NCBI RefSeq assembly: GCF_900129355.1
Contig: NZ_FQVL01000004.1
Coordinates: forward strand, 62,001 to 126,000
Length of the DNA stretch: 64,000 nucleotides
Source of the DNA: Seinonella peptonophila
Lineage (GTDB): Bacteria; Bacillota; Bacilli; Thermoactinomycetales; Thermoactinomycetaceae
Direction: 5' to 3'
In this document: piece after piece, positions 26,961 through 36,700 of the stretch
Layout of the letters: each line of letters starts with the position of its first letter
Numbering within the stretch: the first letter of the stretch is position 1
Notes under the pieces: generated by a model
What the model was told of the DNA's origin: nothing
Databases searched by the model: none
The model's input: the letters and a program-made list of their open reading frames with translations, nothing else
Program-made: the position numbers and the translations under genes

Positions 26961-26982
26961 AACCTGTTATAGATGATAGGTT
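26961..26982. terminator. Hairpin bordering the left end of repeat copy C
   Basis: AACCT(G)TTAT-AGATG-ATAGGTT, similar in sequence to the hairpin at the right end of the same repeat (27248-27269). Probably the original terminator of the DUF1772 gene. Confidence 0.5.
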
Positions 26983-26983
26983 C

Positions 26984-27247
26984 CAGACTGATGAAAACCC
27001 TTTTGAACGAGTGGAGAGGTGATCAGCAAGGCTCCATTTCGGGCGCAACTTAGTGGAATGGCAGCAGTAGCGGTATTTTCTCTTGACAAACTGTTCGAGT
27101 CTCCGCAGACGGATACCGGAGGAGGCGAGTTTTGTCCGACCGCGAAGGCTGACAGTACGCGACTGTCACACATCGTTGCAAACCCGGTTGGAGCGTCGCC
27201 GCGAACCACGATCACGAGCCGATCACGTGACTTTGTCTACACTCTGG
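26984..27247 (+). repeat. Terminator-associated repeat, copy C (complete)
   Basis: Runs from CAGACTGATGAAAACC to GACTTTGTCTACACTCTGG. The first 15 bases and the reverse complement of the last 16 (CAG...GTAGACAAAG) form imperfect terminal inverted repeats. The inside is GC-rich, non-coding and collinear with copy B. Both sides carry related hairpins, which looks like a target palindrome duplicated on insertion. Confidence 0.8.
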
Positions 27248-27269
27248 ATCTGTCATAGATGACAGGTTC
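27248..27269. terminator. Hairpin bordering the right end of repeat copy C
   Basis: CTGTCAT-AG-ATGACAG, perfect stem, related to the left hairpin of the same copy. Confidence 0.5.
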
Positions 27270-27285
27270 ATCTGTCTATGATATT

Positions 27286-27305
27286 ATGTGACTAGTTAGT
27301 CACAT
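27286..27305. promoter_or_regulatory. Perfect 20-base palindrome, operator of the ArsR-SRPBCC gene
   Basis: ATGTGACTA-GT-TAGTCACAT lies 50 bases before the start of the fused regulator. Likely autoregulatory operator for its ArsR domain. Confidence 0.7.
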
Positions 27306-27355
27306 CTGAAGCTTTCCATGTACTTTAAATTTGATTCTTAAAGAAGGGATTCTGA

Positions 27356-28132
27356 ATGGAAAATGATATATTTAAAGCATTAGCTGATCCTAGTCGTCGC
27401 ATTCTCTTAGATCTACTACGAGTTTCAGATGGACAATCATTAAATCAATTGTGTACTCCATTAGATATGTCTAGATTTGGAGTTATGAAGCATTTAAAAA
27501 TATTGGAAGAAGCTGGATTGATTACTACAAGAAAAGTGGGTCGCGAAAAACTTCATTTTTTAAATGCAGTTCCGATTCGGCACATATATGATCGATGGAT
27601 TAGTAAATATGCTGAACCGTGGGCGATTGAATTAACAACTTTGAAAAACGAATTGGAGAGTGAAACAAAAATGGAGCAAAAAACTCGTTCTGTCAATCGA
27701 ATTGCAATAAAAGCGAGTCCTGAACAAATCTGGAATGCATTAACAAATCCAGGGATGACATCGAAGTTTTGGTTTAACTGTGCAATTGAATCTACTTGGG
27801 AAATAGGGTCCCCCTTTGCGCTATGGAATGGATCAGAGAAAAAAGTTGAAGGAAGCATTCTTGAGATCGATGAGCCAAATCGTTTGTCGATGAGTTGGCG
27901 ATATCTTACATTCCCAGGCACAGAAAACGATTCTCCGTCACGTGTAACTTGGGAAATTGAACCCCATGCAGACTTAAAGGGTACGACCATTGTAACAGTC
28001 GTTCATGATGAATATGATCAAGCGGCAAATACCGCACAGATTTTAGAAAGTGGAATTGTAATCGTTCTCTCTGGAATGAAGACATTATTGGAAACGGGTA
28101 CTACGTTGATTGATATATCAGTGGAGCCATAA
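27356..28132 (+). CDS. ArsR-type regulator fused to an AHSA1/SRPBCC domain
   Basis: 258 residues. Residues 1-95 form an ArsR-like winged helix (FKALADPSRRILLDLLR, MSRFGVMKHLKILEEAGL), without the metal-binding Cys motif. From about residue 110 an SRPBCC/AHSA1 lipid-type pocket domain follows (IKASPEQIWNALTNPGMTSKFW). Fusions of this kind are known; the pocket presumably binds a hydrophobic ligand and controls DNA binding. A perfect palindrome upstream is the likely operator. No obvious target gene is adjacent. Confidence 0.9.
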   Translation: MENDIFKALADPSRRILLDLLRVSDGQSLNQLCTPLDMSRFGVMKHLKILEEAGLITTRKVGREKLHFLNAVPIRHIYDRWISKYAEPWAIELTTLKNELESETKMEQKTRSVNRIAIKASPEQIWNALTNPGMTSKFWFNCAIESTWEIGSPFALWNGSEKKVEGSILEIDEPNRLSMSWRYLTFPGTENDSPSRVTWEIEPHADLKGTTIVTVVHDEYDQAANTAQILESGIVIVLSGMKTLLETGTTLIDISVEP

Positions 28133-28250
28133 TTCCCCATATTATGAATAAATCTAACAGGATATGATAAAGAATAGAGGTGATATCCCATAGCGCTTAC
28201 AGTTCACTTAGATTTATTTAACGGATTATACAGATTATCGCTTTAATCAA

Positions 28251-28850
28251 TCACTTGGTGTTGTTATCTAAAAGCATTTTTAAATAAAAATATAGTTCTT
28301 CAGCAGCCTGTATAAGAGGTTGTGAATTTCGTTTGGCTCTGCATAGGACAATCGCACCTTCCATTGAAGATGTAATAAAGCTGGCAATTTGCACGGCTCG
28401 GGCTTTAGAAAATCCATGTTTTTGCAACATTTCTTGGTAGGCATTTGTACAGCCGTCATACATGGTTTTACAAGCTTTTTGCAATATAGCACTACTATTT
28501 GCAGTTTCTAAGGTGACAGAGGCGAAAGAACCCGCCTTTGTGCATTGAGATTCATCCATTTTCTTTGCTAAGTTGATAAAAATCAATTGAGTAACTTCAG
28601 CAGGATCAGTCGCATCGATCAGTACGCTTTGAATTCTGTTAATCAAAGACTGACCATATTCTTTGATCGCCTCTGCGACTAGTTCCTCTTTCCCATTTGG
28701 AAAGTAATAATATAGAGAGCCTTTGGGCGCACCACTCTCTTTGATAATTTGATTTAGCCCTGTACCATGATATCCTTGTTGTTCAATTAAGTGAAATGTC
28801 GCTTCCATTAACCGAATTCGAGAAGAATTTTTTCTTTCCAATCTATTCAC
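28251..28850 (-). CDS. TetR-family regulator, LmrA/YxaF type
   Basis: 199 residues with HTH region GLNQIIKESGAPKGSLYYYFPNGKEELV, the variant typical of LmrA/YxaF (QdoR). Family members repress multidrug or flavonoid-dioxygenase genes and are released by small aromatics. Matching TAGACCGGTCTA-type sites lie in front of this gene and in front of the SDR gene upstream, so it probably controls the SDR-SnoaL-TetR unit. Confidence 0.9.
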   Translation of the reverse strand: MNRLERKNSSRIRLMEATFHLIEQQGYHGTGLNQIIKESGAPKGSLYYYFPNGKEELVAEAIKEYGQSLINRIQSVLIDATDPAEVTQLIFINLAKKMDESQCTKAGSFASVTLETANSSAILQKACKTMYDGCTNAYQEMLQKHGFSKARAVQIASFITSSMEGAIVLCRAKRNSQPLIQAAEELYFYLKMLLDNNTK

Positions 28851-28858
28851 CCCCTAAA

Positions 28859-28879
28859 TATAAAGATCGGTCTATATAT
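28859..28879. promoter_or_regulatory. TetR operator upstream of the LmrA/YxaF-type gene
   Basis: TATAAAGATCGGTCTATATATA with core GATCGGTC; an imperfect version of the perfect site at 30181. Confidence 0.65.
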
Positions 28880-28918
28880 ACTAGCTGTAAAAAAACCGTG
28901 TGTCAAATCGTTGAAAGC

Positions 28919-29365
28919 CTATTTGCTAAATAAAGTAAATATTTTTTGCATCAATCCAGGGCTTTGAATTCGTCCATTTTGGAAAGCGGCGATTTTCCAC
29001 TCACCATTTTCTTTTACAACGACATTGGTATTAATAGAGTCTCTTTTCTTTGGAGCATTTGATTGCCATCTTAATTTGACTACACCGAGTCCATGAAAGA
29101 CAGCTACTTCTGAAGTAAGAAATTCAATCTTTTTTATCTGTCCTTCGAGCATAGAGCCTCTCAAGACTCCTTCCCAAAGCTTTTGATGTGTATCTGAAAT
29201 TTCCTTTCTTCCTTGTAAATGCTCTCCTTGAAACGTGATATAATCTGCATTCTCTGTAAAACATAATCCATAAGCCTTACCATCTCCTTGATCCCAAGCA
29301 ATAGCCAGCTTCTTAAACAAATCTTCAATCTCTCTAATCTCTTTTTCTTTTTCCATGATAATCAC
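28919..29365 (-). CDS. SgcJ/EcaC-type SnoaL-like (DUF4440) protein
   Basis: 148 residues, NTF2-like fold. The pattern FKKLAIAWDQGDGKAYGLCFTENADYITFQG with VAVFHGLGVVKL and WKIAAFQNGR is that of the SgcJ/EcaC oxidoreductase-like group. Substrate unknown. Lies 35 bp behind the SDR gene, in the same probable operon. Confidence 0.85.
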   Translation of the reverse strand: MIIMEKEKEIREIEDLFKKLAIAWDQGDGKAYGLCFTENADYITFQGEHLQGRKEISDTHQKLWEGVLRGSMLEGQIKKIEFLTSEVAVFHGLGVVKLRWQSNAPKKRDSINTNVVVKENGEWKIAAFQNGRIQSPGLMQKIFTLFSK

Positions 29366-29400
29366 TCTTTTCTATTATTTTAAGTATTTTGTTGCTGTGG

Positions 29401-30150
29401 TTATTTTCCACCAGAGACACGAATTGCTTCACCATTAATAAAACTATTTGCCATTGAACCTAGGTAAACAATCAGATTCGCAACGTCCTCAGGAATACCT
29501 AATCGTTTGGTTGGGAAGGTTTCAGCGTATTTTTTTAACACTTTTTCTGAGATCACTTTGGTCAGCCATTCGGATTGCGTCAATCCTGGCATAACGATAT
29601 TTGAGTAAATACCATCTGCTGCTAATTCAAGTGAAAGTGATTTACTAAAACCATGAAGTGCAGCCTTACTTGCTGTATAGGCGGTTCCATTTGCCTGGCC
29701 ATCACTAGCTAGGCTCGATGAAATATGAATGATTCTTCCCCATTTATTTTGTTTCATTATGGGTAAAATAGCCTTCGTTATCAGATACGTACCCTTTAGA
29801 TTTAGATCAATCATTGAAAACCAAGTGTCTCTGATGCTATTTTCAATAGATGCGTCATTGCCCCCAATGCCCGCATTATTCACTAATACATCTAATCGGT
29901 TTCGAACTTCTTTTAATTCCTTCACTGCCTGGTTTATACTCGTCTGATCTAATAAATCCATTTGTAATGCTTGACATCTTCCACCTGCTTCCTGAATCTC
30001 GTGTATCGTTTGTTGTGCTTTATCTTTATTTTGGACATAGGTGATAAACACATCAGCACCCTCATTGGCAAATTTCTTTGCTGTTGCTTTGCCGATCCCT
30101 CTAGAACCACCAGTTATTAAGACTACTTTGTCTTGTAATCCATAATCCAT
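29401..30150 (-). CDS. Short-chain dehydrogenase/reductase
   Basis: 249 residues from ATG 30150 after TTGGAG. Classical SDR: cofactor motif TGGSRGIG, NNAG, catalytic Ser in HISSS and YTASK active site. Specificity between NADH and NADPH is not clear; the Ser-Arg in the Gly-rich loop favours NADPH. First gene of the SDR-SnoaL-TetR unit with a perfect TetR operator just upstream. Probably oxidoreduces a xenobiotic or secondary metabolite. Confidence 0.95.
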   Translation of the reverse strand: MDYGLQDKVVLITGGSRGIGKATAKKFANEGADVFITYVQNKDKAQQTIHEIQEAGGRCQALQMDLLDQTSINQAVKELKEVRNRLDVLVNNAGIGGNDASIENSIRDTWFSMIDLNLKGTYLITKAILPIMKQNKWGRIIHISSSLASDGQANGTAYTASKAALHGFSKSLSLELAADGIYSNIVMPGLTQSEWLTKVISEKVLKKYAETFPTKRLGIPEDVANLIVYLGSMANSFINGEAIRVSGGK

Positions 30151-30177
30151 ATGATCAACATCTCCAATCAACCAATT

Positions 30178-30264
30178 TATTAGACCGGTCTATATAAAAG
30201 AAGGTAAATTTTTTGATTGCGTCATCTATGCAATCAAAAATAAATTATAACAACTGGTCTATAT
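30178..30264. promoter_or_regulatory. TetR operators upstream of the SDR gene
   Basis: Perfect TAGACCGGTCTA at 30181-30192, and a second imperfect site with TGGTCTATATAG at 30253-30264. They match the site in front of the LmrA/YxaF-type gene. Sites with TAGACC-GGTCTA are known for the LmrA/YxaF family. Confidence 0.75.
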
Positions 30265-30392
30265 AGATAATAAAATAAGAACTGCTCATTGTCAACAAGA
30301 TGATTTTTTTTACTATCTATAGTCTCTATTACTGAGATTTATAAAATGAGTTAAATCCAACTTTACGTTTATTATTAGATATAACAGAGGAA

Positions 30393-30765
30393 TTGATTTT
30401 AGAAAGAAGATGCCATCGTACCACCCTACAAGATATTTTGCAAAAGGCAGGAGTTTCTAAAGGTGCTATTTACCACTATGTAAATAGCAAAGATGAGTTA
30501 TTCGCTCTCATTTTAAAACAGAAACTTGTTCAAGTGGATGAACGATTTAATAAGAAGTTGCTACTGCTGATGACGAAGATGCACCGTTTAGAGGAATAGA
30601 TGGACGTTTTCATCGATTCGCAAATGCCGATCATGTATTTAATTTAATCTTTATTTACTTACTCAGAAAAATGGAGAATCCATCTATTCGTAAAACATTG
30701 GAAAATCTACATGATCGTTCGTGTAAATGGGATCAGGATGGATCGTCGTTGGAACCATTAATATA
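30393..30765 (+). pseudogene. TetR-family regulator remnant
   Basis: The first frame (30393-30599) encodes a TetR helix-turn-helix (TTLQDILQKAGVSKGAIYHYVNSKDELF) but has lost the N-terminal start, and stops early. Further sequence in another frame up to about 30765 (NADHVFNLIFIYLLRK, NPSIRKTLENLHDRS) reads like the C-terminal ligand domain. At least one frame shift and stop separate them. Confidence 0.65.
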
Positions 30766-30807
30766 GCACCTGTTTGTCTGCTCGGCATCTCTCAGGTGCT
30801 TATGAAT

Positions 30808-31569
30808 TTATTTAGAATTGTAATATTCTTCAAGTGTTATTTTGTTTTGATAAAGATCTTTCGCAACTTCTAAACCCACATAGCGGATATGCCATGGCTC
30901 ATATTTATATCCAGTGACTGCTTCTTTTCCTTTGGGATAGCGAACAATATATCCGTACTTCCAACTATTTTCTGCTATCCATTTTGCTTCTTTTTTATAT
31001 GCAAAACAGCTTGAAGCAGCACAGCGCCCATCTTTACCTGCAACATCAATTGACAAGCCAGTCTGATGTTCACTTGTTCCTGGTTCAGCGCTAAATGTTT
31101 TAGCTTTCTTTAAACCATCGCGCTTTACATAAGAGTCAAATAGTACCGTTTGTGTTTCATATGAGCGATAACCAGAGTGTCCCTTTAAAGGATAGCCTGC
31201 AATTTCCGCAGCTTTAAACATCTTCTCTAATTTCTCTGCTGGTTCTTTTCGTAGTTGACGGATTTCTTTTAACCCTTTTGATGTAAATGGAACTTTAGGA
31301 AATACCAAGTCATTTGGCTTGTAGTTCTTTGGTGTTAATGCTAACTTTTTATTCACCAAAACCGTTATACTTTCTGGGCTGGTATCTACTTTTGGAACAC
31401 TTTTGCTTTGATTTTCTTGTATTACTTCAACCTTCTGGTTTACTTCTTGTTCTACTTGTATTTTTTCAGGTCTTTTTACTATTTTGGGTGGTTCCATGGT
31501 ACATCCAATTAAACACATCAATCCAATTATTATACTAAATCCTTTGAACCATCCTTTTCTTAGTTGCAT
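30808..31569 (-). CDS. VanY-type D-alanyl-D-alanine carboxypeptidase, lipoprotein
   Basis: 253 residues. Signal peptide with lipobox LIGC, a charged linker, then a peptidase M15/VanY zinc domain: SGYRSYETQ, SEHQTGLSID (zinc ligands His and Asp) and EPWHIRYVG (general base and third ligand). It would cut the terminal D-Ala from peptidoglycan stems outside the cell. A role in resistance to glycopeptides requires other van genes, which are absent. Confidence 0.93.
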   Translation of the reverse strand: MQLRKGWFKGFSIIIGLMCLIGCTMEPPKIVKRPEKIQVEQEVNQKVEVIQENQSKSVPKVDTSPESITVLVNKKLALTPKNYKPNDLVFPKVPFTSKGLKEIRQLRKEPAEKLEKMFKAAEIAGYPLKGHSGYRSYETQTVLFDSYVKRDGLKKAKTFSAEPGTSEHQTGLSIDVAGKDGRCAASSCFAYKKEAKWIAENSWKYGYIVRYPKGKEAVTGYKYEPWHIRYVGLEVAKDLYQNKITLEEYYNSK

Positions 31570-32185
31570 AATTTCTCTCCCTTAATCTCTTAAAAACAAA
31601 TATTGAACAAAAACAATTCCTTTTCATCTCAGGGATTAATATTAATAGTTTTAAGAAAAATATTCAAATGAAATATTTATAGCTTTGGATAATCATGTTT
31701 ACTCTACAATATAATAATCTACCAGTAAATAGTATCTTAAATCTGTCCTTTCTTTTCTGAAATACATTTCATTGGATGTTTCGATTCAATTCATAGAGTG
31801 AGCACGACCAAGTGAAACTGCTTGAATGTAATAGATTAACCAAATATAGATGATCCCCAAATATATTTTATCAAACTGTTCAATCTCTTTTTACTTAATT
31901 GTTGGAATGAGCACACAGTTGCTTTCTAGAGAAAAATCAATGCTGAGCCACGGGCCATATGGGATATCCATTTCCTATTTCTGATCGAAAGGTTTCATAA
32001 TCATGATGCAATAACCTCTGGAAAAGAAAGTATTCTATTCTTTTTAGGTAAATTATAAAATAATAACAGACTAGAAGGTTCCATTACTCACCTAGAAGAG
32101 AGGAAGTATACCTAGGCGAATTCAATGAGCAATCGGGATAACCGAAGGCCCAAATAGGGCTCACAACTCTGGGAGAACACTTGGC
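31570..32185. other. Gap of about 600 bp with a possible gene tail
   Basis: AT-rich. On the minus strand 31937-32055 an open stretch ends in TGA and reads LLHHDYETFRSEIGNGYPI and WPVAQH, which has protein-like character but no start. The right side is the leader of the GC-richer MFS gene. No RNA gene was seen. Confidence 0.35.
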
Positions 32186-33421
32186 ATGAAAATCAGGAAA
32201 CTGGCTGCTGGCTGGTGGGAAGCCAACCAGTGGCTAAAAATCAAGAGCGTTCGCAGTCTGGCTCTGCTGTTCGTCTGTATGTACCCACTCCAGGCCTTGG
32301 ATTTGGCCGTAATCCCTCATCTTAAAGAGAAAGGATTCGGAGACCATCAGGGGACATATATCACAATAACGGCGATCGTCCAGTGTATCATGAGCTGGTT
32401 GTTCGTCAAAATGAAGAAGCGACCCCAACAAGTCCTGTTCAGGAGCCTCGGATTGGCTTTGCTCGGGAAAATCTTCCTGATCGGTGCCATTCTGTCCTCT
32501 AAACTGTGGATGTACTACGGATATGCAGTAGTCATTGCAGTCAGCGGGACAGTGTCTGTACTGGCTAGCGGCTTGCTCTTTGATCAGGCGCTAAAGCAAC
32601 AGGGTAGGAAAGCATCCTTTGCGGGCATGGCGCTGTTAACCCTGTCGAACACGCTCTTACAGGGAGCACTCGTCACAGTCCTCTTTCTGCCGCCACTGAT
32701 AATCTGGGTATGGGTAGCTGTAGGAGTTTTGGCTGTCTGCCTGTGGATGACGTGGAAAACTCCGTCAGGAGGGGAAGGACCGTCCAAGGAGGAGAAAGAG
32801 CAACTCAAGCAGATTGAACCGTCAAAGGGAGCTCAGTGCAAGGGGCTAAAGCGGTGGATTCAGGACCCCTCGCTTTGGATCTTCATTGGGACGCTCGGAA
32901 GTTCACTGTTCTACTACGCGTTCCCGTATCTCCTCCCTCAGACATCTTTTGTCACAGTTGAGATGGCTGGGGTCATTCTGGGGATTGCGACCATGGGTCG
33001 TGCTTTCGCGAGCTACTTCATGACACTCATCCTCGCGGATCGACCGTCATGGAGTAATCGAATCGTGTTGGTCACTCGGCTTTCACTCCCAGGGGGGCTT
33101 GCTCTCCTGTGCCTTTCGGAAGGCAAATGGCCACTCCTCATCGCTGGCGCACTGCTGATCAGTTGCGGTGGCAATGGGCCTGCTACTCGAGTTAGCTACT
33201 TGAAGGCCCGCAACGAAGCATGGGGACATGCAATCGCGAAAATTTCATGGGACACCTCTGCGATCTTTGGGTCCATCATCCTGCTCACCTGGGTGGCAAA
33301 AAGTTACGGGCCCAACGTGGCTCTCTGGTGTCTGATGCCTGGTCTGGTGTTGGCTGTCATCATCGCATCCTACTTGCCTCTCCACAGGATGCCGCCAGAG
33401 GAAGACAAGTCGACTAAGTAG
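32186..33421 (+). CDS. MFS transporter with unusually high GC
   Basis: 411 residues with twelve predicted helices and a long charged central loop (about residues 195-225). GC content is about 53% by eye, well above that of its neighbours, so acquisition from another genome is likely. Substrate unknown. It ends tail-to-tail with the Pls-like synthetase gene, separated by a decayed tRNA-Ser, a setting that suits a mobile gene block; exporting the synthetase product is conceivable but unsupported. Confidence 0.85.
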   Translation: MKIRKLAAGWWEANQWLKIKSVRSLALLFVCMYPLQALDLAVIPHLKEKGFGDHQGTYITITAIVQCIMSWLFVKMKKRPQQVLFRSLGLALLGKIFLIGAILSSKLWMYYGYAVVIAVSGTVSVLASGLLFDQALKQQGRKASFAGMALLTLSNTLLQGALVTVLFLPPLIIWVWVAVGVLAVCLWMTWKTPSGGEGPSKEEKEQLKQIEPSKGAQCKGLKRWIQDPSLWIFIGTLGSSLFYYAFPYLLPQTSFVTVEMAGVILGIATMGRAFASYFMTLILADRPSWSNRIVLVTRLSLPGGLALLCLSEGKWPLLIAGALLISCGGNGPATRVSYLKARNEAWGHAIAKISWDTSAIFGSIILLTWVAKSYGPNVALWCLMPGLVLAVIIASYLPLHRMPPEEDKSTK

Positions 33422-33571
33422 GTGTAAGGAACTTCAAGGACGCCTCCGCCTGGTCGATCAGGCTAGGTTGGGGGTGGTAAACAATTAACATACTATTCTG
33501 ATGTTTATTTTTTGGAGCATTTAGTTGATCAAAAAGGTTTCTACTGAAATCGCTGAAACCCACATAAACAT

Positions 33572-33662
33572 TGGTAAAGTGGGTGGGATGTAAGCTTACG
33601 GGTACATGTGAACGGACAATGGTTTTCTAGACTGTTGTCTTCCGCCACTCGATCACCTCTCC
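33572..33662 (-). pseudogene. Decayed tRNA-Ser copy
   Basis: On the minus strand it starts GGAGAGGTGATCGAGTGG and runs for 91 bases collinear with the tRNA-Ser(UGA) at 48679-48768. The anticodon loop reads CTAGAAA (AGA), but the anticodon stem has two mismatches, the T arm is disrupted (TTACATCCC instead of TTCGAATCCC) and the acceptor end no longer pairs. The downstream flank (ACATAAACATTGG against GCATAAACATTGG) is also shared, so this is a duplication of the whole locus. Confidence 0.8.
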
Positions 33663-33739
33663 GCGGTTAAAATAAAAACTGCCCAGCAACTGGACAGCTT
33701 TCGATTTGGCAAATAAAAAGGGGTTTCTCTCGATTGGGT

Positions 33740-36700
33740 TTATTCATAATGTTGGATTGCTCTTGCAGGTGATCCTTCCCAATCAGTATGGGTAGGGAGA
33801 GATTCGCCTTTCATCAACAGAGATAGATTGCGCAGGGTAGAGAAATCATTCATTTTTGTGTCATAGAGAACAACCGAGCCATTACCGACGGTACAGAATT
33901 TGCCAATCGTAAGATGGGACATTTTCATGACACGATCTTCAAAAAGATGTGTTTGCAGAGTAGTATTGGCATTGATCATGGCATAATCTTCGATTGTGAC
34001 GAGATCAAATTCCGATAGATAAGTAGATTCCATATAAACCTTTTTGCCCATTTTGACTCCAAACAGTCGCAAGGCATAACGAAGAAAAGGTGTTCCCAAC
34101 AAATGAGTGATGAGTATGGGAACCGTGACATTCTCGTATAAGGCAGTAATCAGCTCGCTCCGCCAGACATACGTACTCCACAGTGGTTTCTCCATTTTTC
34201 GATAGCGACCGATGAGGAGAAGTTTTAACAACACGATTAATAATGTAGTAATGAAAGCGATGGACATGTTGACTAAGGGTACAAGGAAGATTGCCTCGAT
34301 AAAGGAAAAATGAAGGATGGTATAGGTAACAGTGATTAACCACACCCAGATCATCACAATCAGAAAAGCACCTGGAAAAGTGACACGACAAAATTCGATA
34401 GCATAACGAGTCCACAGTAACCTTTTGGATGGAAGATACGTTTCTTTTTCTGAAAAGTTCGTATTGATATCACGGCGTGGGAGAAACATAGCGGGTGTAC
34501 CCAGCCAAGAAGTCCGATCTGTCAATTCTTTGTTTTCGGGAGGAGTGGATAACACACCTAGTAGTGTATGGTTTCCAATTACTTCCCCTCCATTGATATG
34601 AGCACTATTACCGATAAAAGTTCGATGACCAATCACAGTCTCCGATATAGACATGCGTCCCATATGCACTTTGGGAGTGCCAATACAGGCAGCATCAGCT
34701 ACAAAACTTTCACTACCAATATTCAAAAGTTCTGGTGAGATATGATTTACTGTAGATATTTCTGCTCGTTTACCAATTTTTGCTCCTAAAAGTCGTAACA
34801 AAGGAGCTGTATAAATGGTTGCATATAATGAATTGTTTAGAAAGAGGCTAAATAATAGAAATTTGTCAATTAACCATTTTCGTACATAAAAGAAAGATTG
34901 TAGCGGGTACTGCCCTTCTTTTACTCTTCGTAAGAGTAGTTTTTTTAGTAGGATAATCTGTAAAAATAGACTGATTGTAAAAAAAGCTGCACAGATGGGC
35001 ACTAAAAAGAACTGCCAGTATCCAAGATAAGGAAACCAGAGATAAATGGCCATCGTTCCTGGAATCAGACTGATGAAGGGGACAGTAACAAGTACAATCA
35101 TTGCTAATAAGAATCCACATAGTAATAATCCTCTATAAAAGGCGGAGTTTGTGTGAATTTTCTCTGATGTCAGTTGTTCTATTTCTAAATCGACTGTGGC
35201 ACTTTTCTGAGCAGGTGATCCAATCCAGCGTTCATTATCAGGTAGATAACTTTGTTCTGATAACATCGATTGTTCGCCGAGTTGGGCACGTTCTCCAATC
35301 GATACATTAGGAGATATTACGGCATTGGAACCAATATATACTTCAGAGCCGATGTCGATCGTCCCTAGAATAAGATTTCCATCTCGGATGGTATAACCGA
35401 GTAATTGGGCACTCAGACCTATGCTGGTTTTATCACCAATGTGTATTAAATCGAACGATTGAATCTCTTCTGTGCCAATATATACATCTCTACCTATCTT
35501 TGCTCCCATCAAGCGATAATAGAGATTTAGTAACGGTGTTCCAGATATCATACTGATGGGTACAAGTGATTGAAATTGATTCACTAACCACCATCGATAG
35601 TAGTAATACCCCCACAATGGATAGGTGCCAGCTCGATATCGTCCGATAATGGTCCATTTCGTAATAATCGATAAGATGATCGAAGTAGGAAAGTAAAGAA
35701 TTGTGGCAATGCCAACACCAATCAATAGATTATTCCAAGTCCATTCCCCTAAAACTCGCATCATGTACAGATAAGGGAGCAAGAGCGGCAATGTAACAAA
35801 GAGATAGCGAAAATAGATGGAGACGGCTTGAGCTAATCCAGTTATCCAATATGTGAGTGAGGAAACAGTTGTAAATTTCTTTTTAGGCTGCTCTTTTTTA
35901 TCAGGGAGTAGCTGTTTTTGCTTCCCAGTTGATTCGATAAACTGAGCTAGTTTACGGATAGTCGGGTACTGGTAAAAATCTGAGATTGCCAAATTTAGCG
36001 TTAATGGTGGTTGTCTTAATTTTGAGACAACCAAAGCGGCAAAGAGAGAATGGCCCCCGAGCTCCTGGAAAAAATCACTCTCAACCGATATTTGGTGTCG
36101 GTTTAAGACATCACTCCATACAGCTGCGATCTCCACTTCTAGCTCTGTTTCTGGGGCTATATAATTTTCTGAACCGATCGCGCTTTCCTTTGATGGAATT
36201 GGCAAACTTTTGAAATCTACTTTTCCACTGATTAAAGTGGGCAATTCTTCAAGTACTTCGAGATATGTTGGCATCATGTAAGCGGGTAGCCGATCTCTGA
36301 GTTGTTCTAACAGTGCTGTTCGATTCAATGTTGAGTCAGCTTTAGGAACGAGATATGCGACAAGTACTTGGAGCCCAGGTGATTGTTCGTAGACATGGAC
36401 GGCAGCCTGTTGAATCTCTTCTGTTTGCAATAATACTTCTTCTATTTCGGATAACTCAACACGATATCCGCGGATTTTGACCTGTCTGTCAATGCGCCCT
36501 AAGAATTCCACATTGCCGTCTGAATTAAAACGAACAAGGTCACCTGTTTTATATAATCTTTCCGCGTATGGACTCGAAATAAAACGACTTTCTGAGAGTT
36601 CTGCTCGATTGACATAACCTCTAGCTAAACCTGGTCCGCCAATGTGTAACTCCCCTGCTTGTCCAATTGGCAATTCCTGCAATTGCTCATCTAAAACATA

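Noticed and set aside
30808-31569. Glycopeptide-resistance (van) cluster
   Set aside because: Only the VanY-like peptidase is present; no vanH, vanA, vanX or VanRS-type genes nearby.
33572-33662. Functional second tRNA-Ser (AGA anticodon)
   Set aside because: Anticodon stem mismatches, broken T arm and unpaired acceptor end; kept as a pseudogene.
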